From Polaromonas sp. CF318 (GTDB lineage: Bacteria; Pseudomonadota; Gammaproteobacteria; Burkholderiales; Burkholderiaceae_C), in NCBI RefSeq assembly GCF_000282655.1, contig NZ_AKIV01000049.1:1-48036 (forward strand): DNA of 48,036 bases, written 5' to 3'. The position numbers and the translations under genes are program-made. The notes beneath the pieces were generated by a model. That model was not told the origin of the DNA. It ran no database searches and saw nothing but the letters and a program-made list of their open reading frames with translations. Shown piece after piece: positions 38,636 to 47,699 of this stretch. Positions within the stretch are counted from its first letter, which is position 1. Each line of letters opens with the position of its first letter.

Positions 38636-40942
38636 CTAGGCCTGCACCACCGCTGCCGCGGTGGCGCTGGCCGCCGGCCGGGCCTCCAGCGCCCTGATCG
38701 TCACCGGTATGCCGCTCAGCACTGCATTGCCCGACAGCGGGTCGCGCCACTGCTCATCCAGCAGGGCGTTGAGGTTGGCGCCGGGGCGCTCGGCCGCCAG
38801 CGACAGCCGTGTCCCGGGTTGGCCGTGGCCCCATCCGTGCGGCAGGCTCACCACGCCAGGCATCATGCTTTCACTCAATTGCACCTGCGCCTCGATGTGC
38901 CGCGGGCCGGCCACCTTGCTGCTGCTGATGCGCGCGATAGCGCCGTCGGCCAGGCCGAATCGCGCCGCGTCCTGTGGGTGGACCAGGGCGGTGCAGCGCA
39001 AGGGCCCCTTGGCCAGCAAGGGCAGGTTGTGCATCCAGCTGTTGTTGGACCTGACGTCGCGCCTGCCGACAATCACCAGGTCGGGCACGGGGCGAAGCAA
39101 ATCAGCCGCGGGGCGGGCCAGGTCGGCCAGCAACGAAGGGGGCGCCAGCTCCACCTTGCCGGAAGGCGTGCGCAATATCTCGGGGATGCGCGGCGCCAGT
39201 TCGCCGAGGTCCATGCCGCCCAGGGCGCCGCTCATGCTTTTGGCCTTGGCAAGGGTCAAGCCCTCCGGCTTGCGGCCAAAGCCGTCGCCGTAGGGGCCGC
39301 TGCGCAGGGCCACATCCAGCAGGCGTTCGGTCCCCTTGAGACCGCTGACCGCGTGGACGACCGCCGCGCTGTGCTCACCAAACAGGCGCTGGGTGTCCTG
39401 TGCGAACTGTATGTCGTCCAGGTCTACCGCGCTGGTGCCAATGCCTTTTCCCTGGAGGATGCCCGTCAGCCGGGTGAGGGTCTCCCATTCATCGGGCTGC
39501 CCGTCCGCACGGGCAAACACCGGTGCGCTGTAGCGCGCGTGATTGCGCCACGAGAACTGCGTGAAGACCACGTCGTAGTGCATGTCTTCCAGCGGCGAGG
39601 GGCCGGGCAAAATCACATCTGCGTGGCGTGAGGTTTCGTTGAGGTAGATGTCCAGGCTGACCATGAAGTCCAGCTGGTCCAGCGCGCGCGACAGGCGCTC
39701 GCCGTTGGGCACCGACAGCACGGGGTTGGTCGCGATGCTGATGAAGGCCTTGACCTGGCCGGGGCCCGCGGTTTCGATTTCTTCGGCCAGGCAGGTGGCC
39801 GGCAGCTCGCCCAGCACCTCGGGCGCGCGGCTCACGCGGCTGTGGTGGCGGCCGGTGGTCACGCCCTTGCCGCTGCCGGGTCGGCCCGCGGTGTTGGCGG
39901 CAAAGGCCGCGGCCTTGGGAAACAGCACGCCGCCGATTTCGTCGAGATGGCCGGTCACGGCATTGAGCACGTCGATCAGCCAGCTGGCCAGCGTGCCGTA
40001 TTCCTGCGTGCAGGTGCCGATGCGGCCGTAGACGGCGGCGCGCGGTGTGCCTGCAAGCGTGCGCGCCAGGCTGCGGATGGTGTCCGCGCCGATGCCGCAC
40101 CGCGCGGCCACGGTGCCCGCGTCAAACGGCGCCACTGCCGCTTCAAGCTCGGCCAGGCCGTTGAGGTGCTCCGCCAGCCGGCCGGGGTGGGCGAGCTTCT
40201 CGGCAAACACGGTGTGCAGCAGGCCCAGCAAAAAGAACATGTCGCCGCCGGGGCGGATGAAGTGGTGCTCATCGGCCATGGCGGCCGTCTCGGTGCGGCG
40301 AGGGTCCACCACCACCAGCTTGCCGCCGCGCGCCTGCAGCGCCTTGGCCTTGCCCTTGAAGTCGGGCACGGTCCACAGGCTGCCGTTGCTGGCCAGCGGG
40401 TTGGCACCCAGCATCAGCACAAAGTCGCTGCGCGAGATGTCGGGCACGGCCACACTCAGCCAGTTGCCGAACATCAGGCCGGAGGCCAATTGCTTGGGCA
40501 TCTGGTCCAGCGTGGAGGCCGAGTACACATTGCGCGAGCCCAGTGCGCGCACCAGGCGCGGAAAGTACAGCAGCAGGCCGGCCTTGTGCGAGGTCGGGTT
40601 GCCGGCCATCACGGCCACGCTGTCTTTGCCGTGGGCGGCTATCAGCGGCGGCAGGCGGCGGTTGATTTCCTCAAACGCCTCGTCCCAGCTGGCTTCGACA
40701 AACACCCCGTCGCGTTTGATCAGCGGTGTGCGCAGCCGGTCAGGGTCTTCATGCAGGTCTTTCAGCGCCACCCCCTTGGGGCAGATGTAGCCGGCGCTGA
40801 AGACATCGGCCTCGTGCCCGCGAATGCTGATGACCTTGCCGGCTTTCACCTTGAGCTCCAGTCCGCAGCAAGCCTCGCAGAGCGGGCAGATGCGGTGGTG
40901 GGTGGTCTCCCCGTTTGACTGGATGGCTGTGGATTCGGTCAT
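38636..40942 (-). CDS. Molybdopterin-dependent oxidoreductase (DMSO reductase family)
   Basis: The 768-residue protein has an N-terminal [4Fe-4S] motif, Cys19-x2-Cys22-x3-Cys26-x27-Cys54. A molybdopterin guanine dinucleotide core follows (FVLMLGANPLASNGSLWTVP, GKLVVVDPRRTETA, ADVILPGPSPLEDMHYD), then a C-terminal MopB-type domain (VHPQDAARFGLADGA, GVVSLPHGWGHG). At the place where Cys, Sec or Ser usually binds molybdenum it reads YSASTLDQMP, with Asp146 as the likely ligand. There is no Tat signal, so it is cytoplasmic. No partner subunit lies nearby; the substrate is unknown. ATG 40942 is chosen; an upstream alternative adds 23 residues. Confidence 0.85.
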   Translation of the reverse strand: MTESTAIQSNGETTHHRICPLCEACCGLELKVKAGKVISIRGHEADVFSAGYICPKGVALKDLHEDPDRLRTPLIKRDGVFVEASWDEAFEEINRRLPPLIAAHGKDSVAVMAGNPTSHKAGLLLYFPRLVRALGSRNVYSASTLDQMPKQLASGLMFGNWLSVAVPDISRSDFVLMLGANPLASNGSLWTVPDFKGKAKALQARGGKLVVVDPRRTETAAMADEHHFIRPGGDMFFLLGLLHTVFAEKLAHPGRLAEHLNGLAELEAAVAPFDAGTVAARCGIGADTIRSLARTLAGTPRAAVYGRIGTCTQEYGTLASWLIDVLNAVTGHLDEIGGVLFPKAAAFAANTAGRPGSGKGVTTGRHHSRVSRAPEVLGELPATCLAEEIETAGPGQVKAFISIATNPVLSVPNGERLSRALDQLDFMVSLDIYLNETSRHADVILPGPSPLEDMHYDVVFTQFSWRNHARYSAPVFARADGQPDEWETLTRLTGILQGKGIGTSAVDLDDIQFAQDTQRLFGEHSAAVVHAVSGLKGTERLLDVALRSGPYGDGFGRKPEGLTLAKAKSMSGALGGMDLGELAPRIPEILRTPSGKVELAPPSLLADLARPAADLLRPVPDLVIVGRRDVRSNNSWMHNLPLLAKGPLRCTALVHPQDAARFGLADGAIARISSSKVAGPRHIEAQVQLSESMMPGVVSLPHGWGHGQPGTRLSLAAERPGANLNALLDEQWRDPLSGNAVLSGIPVTIRALEARPAASATAAAVVQA

Positions 40943-41027
40943 GGCTGTCTCCGCTGTCTGTGGCTGGTCTGTCCCCTCATTACGCGCTTGCGGCGCCGGC
41001 TTGCCAATCACGCGGGCGACATGGCGT

Positions 41028-41870
41028 TCAGGGTTTCGGGTTCCTCAAGCCCTGCAACATCTGGAGGGTGGTCTCGTCCGCCGGGAAAAAAGTCTCCAGC
41101 GCCAGCTCCTGCAGGGTGACGTCCACGGGCGTGCCAAACACCGTGGTGGTGCTGATGAAGTTGAGCACACCGGCCGGCGTGCGAAACCGCAGCGGCATCA
41201 CCACACCCAGGTGCTCTCCGTCGAGCTGCGTGTCTTCGGCGCCCGGCGGCAAGGGGTAGGCGCGCAGTTCCTCCAGCAGCGCCGCCAGCCCAGGGTCGGC
41301 CGTGGCCGTGACCTGCTGGCGCAGCCGTTCAAAGATATGGCTGCGCCACTGCACGATGTTGACGATGGCGTGCGCCAGGCCTTTCGGGTGCAGGCTCAGC
41401 CGCAGCACATTGGTCTGGCCCGGCTGCAGCAGGGAGGGGTCGGCGCCCGCCAGCAGGTGCGGCACCATGGCGTTGGCTGCCACCAGGTTCCAATGGCGGT
41501 CTACCGCCAGCGCGGGGCAGGGTTCGTGGCTTTTCAGAATCAGTTCCACCGCCCGGCGCGCCGAGTCCAGGGCCGGGTCGGCCAGCGGCCTTTCGCGGTA
41601 CATGGGTGCGTAGCCGGCGGCCACCAGCAGCACGTTGCGCTCGCGCAGCGGAATGTCCAGCCGCTCCGACAGCCGCAGCACCATTTCGCGGCTGGGCACG
41701 GATCGGCCGGTTTCCACAAAACTCAGGTGGCGCGTCGAGATGTCGGCCTCATGGGCCAGATCCAGCTGGCTCAGGCGCCGGTGCTGGCGCCAGTGGCGCA
41801 GGTGGTCGCCAAAGGGCTGGGGCGCGCTGCGCGGCGCCGGGCGGCTGGGGGAGTGGGTGCTGGCGGTCAT
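41028..41870 (-). CDS. XRE-family regulator with MmyB-like sensor domain
   Basis: The 280-residue protein has an N-terminal helix-turn-helix of the XRE/Cro type (LRHWRQHRRLSQLDLAHEAD, STRHLSFVETGRSVPSREMV; about residues 20-80). A C-terminal domain follows like that of the MmyB/MLTR class (PALAVDRHWNLVAANAMVPH, VLRLSLHPKGLAHAIVN, LRFRTPAGVLNFISTTTVFG), a PAS-like fold that may bind a fatty acid or similar ligand. ATG 41870 is used. It is 85 bases upstream of the molybdoenzyme gene on the same strand and divergent from a small membrane protein. Confidence 0.88.
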   Translation of the reverse strand: MTASTHSPSRPAPRSAPQPFGDHLRHWRQHRRLSQLDLAHEADISTRHLSFVETGRSVPSREMVLRLSERLDIPLRERNVLLVAAGYAPMYRERPLADPALDSARRAVELILKSHEPCPALAVDRHWNLVAANAMVPHLLAGADPSLLQPGQTNVLRLSLHPKGLAHAIVNIVQWRSHIFERLRQQVTATADPGLAALLEELRAYPLPPGAEDTQLDGEHLGVVMPLRFRTPAGVLNFISTTTVFGTPVDVTLQELALETFFPADETTLQMLQGLRNPKP

Positions 41871-41903
41871 GGCCTCATCGTAAAGCCATGGGGCCGGTTT
41901 TCC

Positions 41904-41920
41904 ATTACCTGCCAGGTTAT
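41904..41920. promoter_or_regulatory. Palindrome in XRE/membrane-protein divergent region
   Basis: ATTACCTGCCAGGTTAT is an inverted repeat (ACCTG-C-CAGGT core, extended by AT/AT with one mismatch on each side). It lies 34 bases before the XRE start and about 100 bases before the divergent membrane protein gene, and is the best candidate for an autoregulatory operator. Confidence 0.55.
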
Positions 41921-42022
41921 CGACGGTCGGCCGGGGCCCGGGAATGATGGCTTCCATGCGCACCGACCCGGCGGCCCGGCGCGCTGATCCACGTCACCGG
42001 CTGCCGCATCAGGAGTTTTGCC

Positions 42023-42436
42023 ATGTCTTCGAGTTCCATGCTGTCTTCCCCCAACTTCCTGCGCAACGTGCTGCGCGTGGATGCGCTGTCGTGCATTGCC
42101 TGCGGCGTGTTGCAGGTCGCTTTTCCGGCCGCGATGGCCCGCCTCTTGAACCTGCCCGAGGGCTTGCTTGCCTACACCGGGGCGTTTTTGCTGGTCTATG
42201 CCGCCATCGTTGCGTTTGTTTCAACGCGTAAGCCTTTGCCGCGGTCCATCGTCTGGGTATTGGTGGCGGGCAATATAGGCTGGGCGCTGGCCTGCGTGCT
42301 GCTGCTGGTCGGCGGCCGGGTGTCGCCTTCCATGCTGGGTGTGGCCTATGTGGTGGTGCAGGCGCTGACGGTCGCGGTGCTGGCCGAACTGCAATACTTC
42401 GGCCTGCGCCGCGCGGCGCCGCAACCGGCTTGGTAA
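42023..42436 (+). CDS. Four-helix integral membrane protein of unknown function
   Basis: The 137-residue protein has four predicted membrane helices: [56 protein letters not shown] and [19 protein letters not shown]. No conserved enzymatic motif is visible. AGGAG at 42011-42015 supports ATG 42023. It is divergent from the XRE regulator, which is probably its controller. Small membrane proteins next to such regulators are common but uncharacterised. Confidence 0.75.
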   Translation: MSSSSMLSSPNFLRNVLRVDALSCIACGVLQVAFPAAMARLLNLPEGLLAYTGAFLLVYAAIVAFVSTRKPLPRSIVWVLVAGNIGWALACVLLLVGGRVSPSMLGVAYVVVQALTVAVLAELQYFGLRRAAPQPAW

Positions 42437-42482
42437 GAAAAAGAAAGCACAAGACTGGGCAGGAGGGCAGGATATGCGGGCT

Positions 42483-42500
42483 CGGCCCCCCACGGGGCCG
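42483..42500 (+). promoter_or_regulatory. GC hairpin upstream of acnA
   Basis: CGGCCCC-CCAC-GGGGCCG is a perfect 7-bp stem with a 4-base loop, 48 bases before the acnA start in the 112-base gap after the membrane protein gene. It has no U-run and could be a weak terminator of the upstream gene or part of the acnA leader. Confidence 0.45.
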
Positions 42501-42548
42501 CAGTGCCTGCCAGAATGGGGGCTGCCGTCAATAAAAAAGGAGTCCGCC

Positions 42549-45437
42549 ATGGCCAAACCGCCTCCCCACGCTTTTCCCTCCACGCTCAAAAGCTTCAAGA
42601 CCGTTTCGGGAAAAACCGGCAAGTTCTACTCCCTGCCGGAACTGGCCAAACAATTCCCCAAAGTCGCGCGCCTGCCGGTGTCCATGCGCATCGTGCTCGA
42701 ATCGGTACTGCGCAACTGTGACGGCAAAAAAGTCACGGCCGAACACGTGGCCCAGTTGGCCAACTGGCTGCCCAAGGCCGAGCGCAGCGAGGAAATCCCC
42801 TTTGTGGTCTCGCGCGTGGTGCTGCAGGATTTCACCGGCGTGCCGCTGCTGGCCGATCTGGCCGCCATGCGCAGCGTGGCGCTCAAGCTGGGAAAGAACC
42901 CGAAAGCCATAGAGCCGCTGGTGCCGGTGGACCTCGTGGTCGACCACTCCATCATGGTCGACTATTACGGCAAGAAAAATTCGCTGGACCTCAACATGAA
43001 GCTCGAGTTCCAGCGCAACCGCGAGCGCTACGAGTTCATGAAGTGGGGCATGCAGGCCTTCGACACCTTCGGCGTCGTGCCGCCGGGCTTCGGCATCGTG
43101 CACCAGGTCAACCTCGAATACCTGGCGCGCGGCGTGCATAAAACGGCCGGTGGCGTGTACTACCCCGACTCGCTGGTGGGCACCGACAGCCACACCACCA
43201 TGATCAACGGCATTGGCGTGGTCGCCTGGGGCGTGGGCGGCATCGAGGCCGAGGCCGCCATGCTGGGCCAGCCGGTCTACTTCCTCACGCCCGACGTGGT
43301 CGGCTTTGAGCTGACCGGCCGCCTGCGCGAAGGCGTCACCGCCACCGACCTGGTGCTGCGCGTGACGGAGCAGCTGCGCAAGGAAAAGGTCGTCGGCAAG
43401 TTTGTTGAATTCTTCGGCGAGGGTACACGCACGCTGGCCTTGCCCGACCGCGCCACCATAGGCAATATGGCGCCCGAGTACGGCGCCACCATGGGCTTCT
43501 TCCCGGTCGACGAAAAAACCATTGACTACTTCAAGGGCACGGGCCGGACCAAGGAAGAGATCGAAGCCTTTGAAGCCTACTTCAAGGCCCAGGGCCTGTT
43601 CGGCGTGGCCAAGGCGGGCGAGATCGACTACTCGCATGTGGTGAAGCTGGACCTGGGCGACGTCACGCCCAGCCTGGCCGGCCCCAAGCGCCCGCAGGAC
43701 CGCATCGAGCTCGGCAATGTCGCCGGCCAGTTCAAGTCGCTGTTCAGCAAGCCGATTGCCGAGAACGGTTTCAACCAGCCGCCGGCCATGCTCAATACGC
43801 GCCACCTGGTGCGCCGCACCGACGAAGGCCGCCAGGACACCCTGCCGGCCGCGCCGCCCACACCCGCGGGCGCCGCGCGCGCCGTGGTCGAGATGGAAGG
43901 CAACCGGCCCACGCTGGCCCATGCCCGCGCCAGCAACACCACGGACGCACCAGCCACGGCACAGACCGAGGTGGTGCATTCGCCGCCCGGCGTGACGGTG
44001 GGCAACGGCGACGTGCTGATCGCCGCCATCACCAGCTGCACCAATACCTCCAACCCCAGCGTGCTGCTGGCAGCGGGCCTGCTGGCCAAGAAGGCGGTGG
44101 AGGCGGGCCTCAAGGTGCAGCCGCACATCAAGACCTCGCTGGCGCCCGGCTCGCGCATCGTGACCGAGTACCTCACGGAAACCGGTTTGCTGCCTTACCT
44201 TGAAAAGCTCGGCTTCGCGCTGGCCGGCTACGGCTGCACCACCTGCATAGGCAATGCCGGCGACCTGACGCCCGAGCTCAACGAAGCCATCACCAAAAGC
44301 GACCTAGTCTGCGCGGCCGTGCTTTCGGGCAACCGCAACTTCGAGGCGCGCATACACCCCAACCTCAAGGCCAACTTCCTGGCCAGCCCGCCGCTGGTGG
44401 TGGCCTATGCGATTGCCGGCACGGTGATGCGCGACCTGATGACCGAGCCCGTCGGCAAGGGCAAGGGTGGCAAGGACGTCTACCTCGGCGATATCTGGCC
44501 GAGCAGCGACGAAATCTACAAGCTCATGAAGTACGCCATGAACGGTAAGGCCTTCCGCGCCAACTACGCCAAGGTCAAGACAGAGCCGGGCAAGCTCTGG
44601 GAGAACATCAAGGGCGTCAAGGGCACGTCCTACACCTGGCCCGCCAGCACCTATATCGCCGAGCCGCCTTTCTTCAAGGACTTCAGCATGGCCGCAGGTG
44701 CGGCCGGCAGCGTGTCGGTCAAGGGCGCTCGCATCATGGCGCTGTTTGCCGATTCCATCACCACCGACCACATCTCGCCGGCCGGCTCCATCAAGGCCAG
44801 CTCTCCCGCTGGGCTGTGGCTGCAGGAAAACGGCGTGCAGAAGGCCGACTTCAACAGCTATGGTGCGCGCCGCGGCAACCACGACGTGATGATGCGCGGC
44901 ACGTTTGCCAATGTGCGCATCAAGAACCTGATGATCCCGCCCGACGCGGAAGGTTCGCGTGAAGAGGGTGGCGTGACGCTGTTCCAGCCCGGCAACGAAA
45001 AGATGTTCATCTACGACGCCGCCATGAAGTACATGGCGCAGGGAACGCCCACGGTGATTTTTGCCGGCGAGGAATACGGCACCGGCTCCTCGCGTGACTG
45101 GGCCGCCAAGGGCACGCAGCTGCTGGGCATCAAGGCCGTGGTGGCGCGCAGCTTCGAGCGCATACACCGCAGCAACCTGGTGGGCATGGGCGTGCTGCCC
45201 CTGCAGTTCAAGCCGGGCGAATCGTGGCAAACCCTCAAGCTCACCGGCACCGAAGTCATCGACGTGATTCCGCACCCCGAACTCAAGCCGCAAAGCGAGG
45301 CCAAGCTGGTCATCACGCGCGCCGACGGCTCGCGCGAGGAAGTCACCGTGATCCTGCGTGTGGATACACCCATCGAGGTCGACTACTACCGCAACGGCGG
45401 CATCCTGCCTTTTGTATTGCGGCAGTTGCTGGCTTGA
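42549..45437 (+). CDS. acnA: Aconitate hydratase A
   Basis: AcnA is the IRP1-like aconitase, often the stress-resistant isoenzyme. The 962-residue protein has [46 protein letters not shown], and cluster cysteines Cys497 (TSCTNTSNP), Cys563 and Cys566 (GCTTCIGN). The C-terminal swivel domain shows [16 protein letters not shown]. It is about 70 residues longer than E. coli AcnA because of a Pro/Ala-rich insertion at about residues 415-480, ahead of the first cluster Cys. AAAGGAG precedes ATG 42549. The stop overlaps the next start by one base (TGATG). Confidence 0.97.
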   Translation: MAKPPPHAFPSTLKSFKTVSGKTGKFYSLPELAKQFPKVARLPVSMRIVLESVLRNCDGKKVTAEHVAQLANWLPKAERSEEIPFVVSRVVLQDFTGVPLLADLAAMRSVALKLGKNPKAIEPLVPVDLVVDHSIMVDYYGKKNSLDLNMKLEFQRNRERYEFMKWGMQAFDTFGVVPPGFGIVHQVNLEYLARGVHKTAGGVYYPDSLVGTDSHTTMINGIGVVAWGVGGIEAEAAMLGQPVYFLTPDVVGFELTGRLREGVTATDLVLRVTEQLRKEKVVGKFVEFFGEGTRTLALPDRATIGNMAPEYGATMGFFPVDEKTIDYFKGTGRTKEEIEAFEAYFKAQGLFGVAKAGEIDYSHVVKLDLGDVTPSLAGPKRPQDRIELGNVAGQFKSLFSKPIAENGFNQPPAMLNTRHLVRRTDEGRQDTLPAAPPTPAGAARAVVEMEGNRPTLAHARASNTTDAPATAQTEVVHSPPGVTVGNGDVLIAAITSCTNTSNPSVLLAAGLLAKKAVEAGLKVQPHIKTSLAPGSRIVTEYLTETGLLPYLEKLGFALAGYGCTTCIGNAGDLTPELNEAITKSDLVCAAVLSGNRNFEARIHPNLKANFLASPPLVVAYAIAGTVMRDLMTEPVGKGKGGKDVYLGDIWPSSDEIYKLMKYAMNGKAFRANYAKVKTEPGKLWENIKGVKGTSYTWPASTYIAEPPFFKDFSMAAGAAGSVSVKGARIMALFADSITTDHISPAGSIKASSPAGLWLQENGVQKADFNSYGARRGNHDVMMRGTFANVRIKNLMIPPDAEGSREEGGVTLFQPGNEKMFIYDAAMKYMAQGTPTVIFAGEEYGTGSSRDWAAKGTQLLGIKAVVARSFERIHRSNLVGMGVLPLQFKPGESWQTLKLTGTEVIDVIPHPELKPQSEAKLVITRADGSREEVTVILRVDTPIEVDYYRNGGILPFVLRQLLA

Positions 45438-46633
45438 TGTTCAGGCAAGCCCTGGTAGCCGGCGGCGGCATCGGCGGACTGGCGGCGGCGCTCGCGGTGT
45501 CGCGCGCCGGCTGGGATGTTCGCCTGTTTGAACGCGCAAACGCGTTCAGTGAGGTCGGCGCGGGTATCCAGCTCGGCCCCAATGTGGTCAAGGTGCTGCA
45601 GGGCTGGGGCCTGGCCGGCGCCTTGCAGATCGTGGCCGCGTTTCCTGAGCGCCTGCAGGTGCGCAGCGCCATTTCGGGCCAGGTGCTGGGCGAGTTGCCG
45701 CTGGGTGCCACCATCGCCGAACGCTATGGCGCACCCTATGCCACCTTGCACCGCGCGGATTTGCACCGCCTTTTGCTGGAGGCCGTGCAGCAAAACGCCG
45801 ACGTCAAGCTGCACCTGAGCCGCCCGCTGCAGTCCTTCAGCCAGACCGCGCAAGCCGTCACGGTGCAGGCCGACGACGGCCCCGGCATTGAAGGCGACGC
45901 CCTCATAGGCGCCGACGGCATCTGGAGCACGGTGCGCCAGGAGTTATTGGGCGACGGCCTGCCGCGCCGCACCGGCCACCTGGCATACCGCGCACTGGTG
46001 CGGCAGGCGGACCTGCCCGAAGGGCTCAGGAGCCAGCAGGTCACTGCCTGGCTGGGGCCGCGCATGCATGTGGTGCAGTACCCGGTGCGCGGCGGCGAAT
46101 CACTCAACGTGGTGGCCATCGTGCATGGCGAAGTCGCGTCCGAAGCCGACCTCTGGGATCACAGCGCCAACGCCGCCGACCTGGCCGCCGCAACCGCCGG
46201 CTGCTGCGCCGCGCTACGCGAAGTGATGGACGCCATCCAAGGCTGGCGCCTGTGGGTGCTGCACGACCGCGCGCCCATGCAGGGCGCTCACCAGCACGCG
46301 GTCGGCCGTGTGGCCCTGCTGGGCGACGCCGCCCATCCCATGCGCCCCTACCTGGCGCAAGGCGCGGGCATGGCGATTGAAGACGCCGCCGAACTGGGCC
46401 GCGCCCTGGCCCAGGCGCTGGACCCGGCCCTGGACGTGCCCACCATGCTGCAGCGCTATGCGCTCAACCGCTGGCAACGCAATGCGCGTGTGCAGGCGAG
46501 GGCGCTGCGCAACGGGCAGATTTTCCATGCCGATGGAGTGGTTCGGTGGGGGCGGGACATGGCGATGAAGATGCTGGGGGAGAAGGTGCTGGATTTGCCT
46601 TGGTTGTATGGGGCCGCAAGCGCGCAGTCCTGA
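45437..46633 (+). CDS. FAD-dependent monooxygenase (salicylate hydroxylase-like)
   Basis: The 398-residue protein is a class A flavoprotein monooxygenase. The dinucleotide fold is ALVAGGGIGGLAAALAVSRA with the ribose-binding Glu in LFERA; the DG motif is ALIGADGIWSTVR, and the GD motif is VALLGDAAHPMRPYLAQGAG then MAIEDAAEL. Close families hydroxylate salicylate, 3-hydroxybenzoate or 6-hydroxynicotinate; the substrate cannot be fixed from sequence. Its ATG overlaps the acnA stop by one base, implying coupled translation. The last 25 or so codons drift to G-ending, C-poor codons. It converges with the Bug-family gene. Confidence 0.88.
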   Translation: MFRQALVAGGGIGGLAAALAVSRAGWDVRLFERANAFSEVGAGIQLGPNVVKVLQGWGLAGALQIVAAFPERLQVRSAISGQVLGELPLGATIAERYGAPYATLHRADLHRLLLEAVQQNADVKLHLSRPLQSFSQTAQAVTVQADDGPGIEGDALIGADGIWSTVRQELLGDGLPRRTGHLAYRALVRQADLPEGLRSQQVTAWLGPRMHVVQYPVRGGESLNVVAIVHGEVASEADLWDHSANAADLAAATAGCCAALREVMDAIQGWRLWVLHDRAPMQGAHQHAVGRVALLGDAAHPMRPYLAQGAGMAIEDAAELGRALAQALDPALDVPTMLQRYALNRWQRNARVQARALRNGQIFHADGVVRWGRDMAMKMLGEKVLDLPWLYGAASAQS

Positions 46634-46683
46634 TGGTTCGGGAAACCGTCGGGTGATGTATCGCTGCGCGCTTCCTCACGGCC

Positions 46684-47664
46684 CTAGTCCGCATAGGCTC
46701 CCGCCGCCTTGATCACCGGCGTCCAGCGCGCAATCTCGCTGCGCAGGTATTCGCGATGGCCCGCGGGCGTGTTGCGCGCGTCTCGAACCACATCGATCCC
46801 GGAAGCGAGTTGCGCCTGTTTGAATGCGTCCGTCTGGATGGCGGCCAGCAATGCGCTGTTGATCCTGGTTTGTACTGCCGCAGGCGTGTTCTTCGGCGCG
46901 TACAGGCCGTACCAGACGCCAACCTGGACGGAGGGGATGCCGAATTTCTCGAGCGTCGGGATTGATGAGGCGCCGGGAACGCTGAGCGGCTTGCGTGATG
47001 TCACGCCGATGGGCCTGGTTTTTCCGTTGAATACCTGAGGGAGCACATTGGCCGTCAAATCACACATCAGGTCCACATGGCCTCCCAGCAAATCCGTCAA
47101 TGCCGGAGCGGTGCCGCGATAGGGAACGGTGGTCATGCCGATGCCCAGCGAAGACTGCAGCAGCAGGCCGCACAGGTGTGATGCCGACCCAATGCCGCCA
47201 TTGGCAAGCTTGACCTGTGGTTGCCTGGCGATCCATCGCACCAGTTCAACCGCCGAGCCTGCCGCGATCTGCGGGCGCGTCACCAGCATCAGCGGGGATT
47301 CGGCCATGATGCCCAAAGGTTCGAAATCCGTTTCGGGGTTGAAGCCGAGGCGGCGATACAGGGCAGGGGCTGTCGCCATGCTGATATGGTTCAGCAGCAG
47401 GGTATAGCCGTCGGGAGCCGCACGCACGGCGATGGCGCTGCCCAGGTTGCCTCCGGCGCCTGACAGGTTCTGGATGACGACGGGCTGTCCCAACTGCTTC
47501 TCCATTGGCAAGGCGAATTCCCGCGCGAGCTTGTCCATGGGACCTCCCGCGGGGTAGGGAACAATCAGGGTGACCGGTTTTGAGGGGTAGGCACCTTGCG
47601 CCTGCGCGCCCGCGCCACATGCCAGCAAAGCCCACACAAGCAGTGAAAACAGTTTCTTGCTCAT
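46684..47664 (-). CDS. Bug-family (TctC-like) periplasmic solute-binding protein
   Basis: The 326-residue protein is a Bug/TctC-type receptor, greatly expanded in Burkholderiales. It has a signal peptide (MSKKLFSLLVWALLACGAGA, cleavage after AQA), YPSKPVTLIVPYPAGGPMDKLAR, the ligand-binding loop GAGGNLGSAIAVRAAPDGYT, GIGSASHLCGLL, VPYRGTAPALTDLLGGHVDL and VWYGLYAPKNTP. Such proteins bind small carboxylates or aromatic acids. ATG 47664 has AGGAG upstream. No TctAB membrane partner is in the window. It lies 35 bases downstream of the isonitrile hydratase-like gene and is probably co-transcribed with it. Confidence 0.92.
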   Translation of the reverse strand: MSKKLFSLLVWALLACGAGAQAQGAYPSKPVTLIVPYPAGGPMDKLAREFALPMEKQLGQPVVIQNLSGAGGNLGSAIAVRAAPDGYTLLLNHISMATAPALYRRLGFNPETDFEPLGIMAESPLMLVTRPQIAAGSAVELVRWIARQPQVKLANGGIGSASHLCGLLLQSSLGIGMTTVPYRGTAPALTDLLGGHVDLMCDLTANVLPQVFNGKTRPIGVTSRKPLSVPGASSIPTLEKFGIPSVQVGVWYGLYAPKNTPAAVQTRINSALLAAIQTDAFKQAQLASGIDVVRDARNTPAGHREYLRSEIARWTPVIKAAGAYAD

Positions 47665-47699
47665 AAGTTTCTCCTGGGTTACCGGTACTTCAGTACTTT

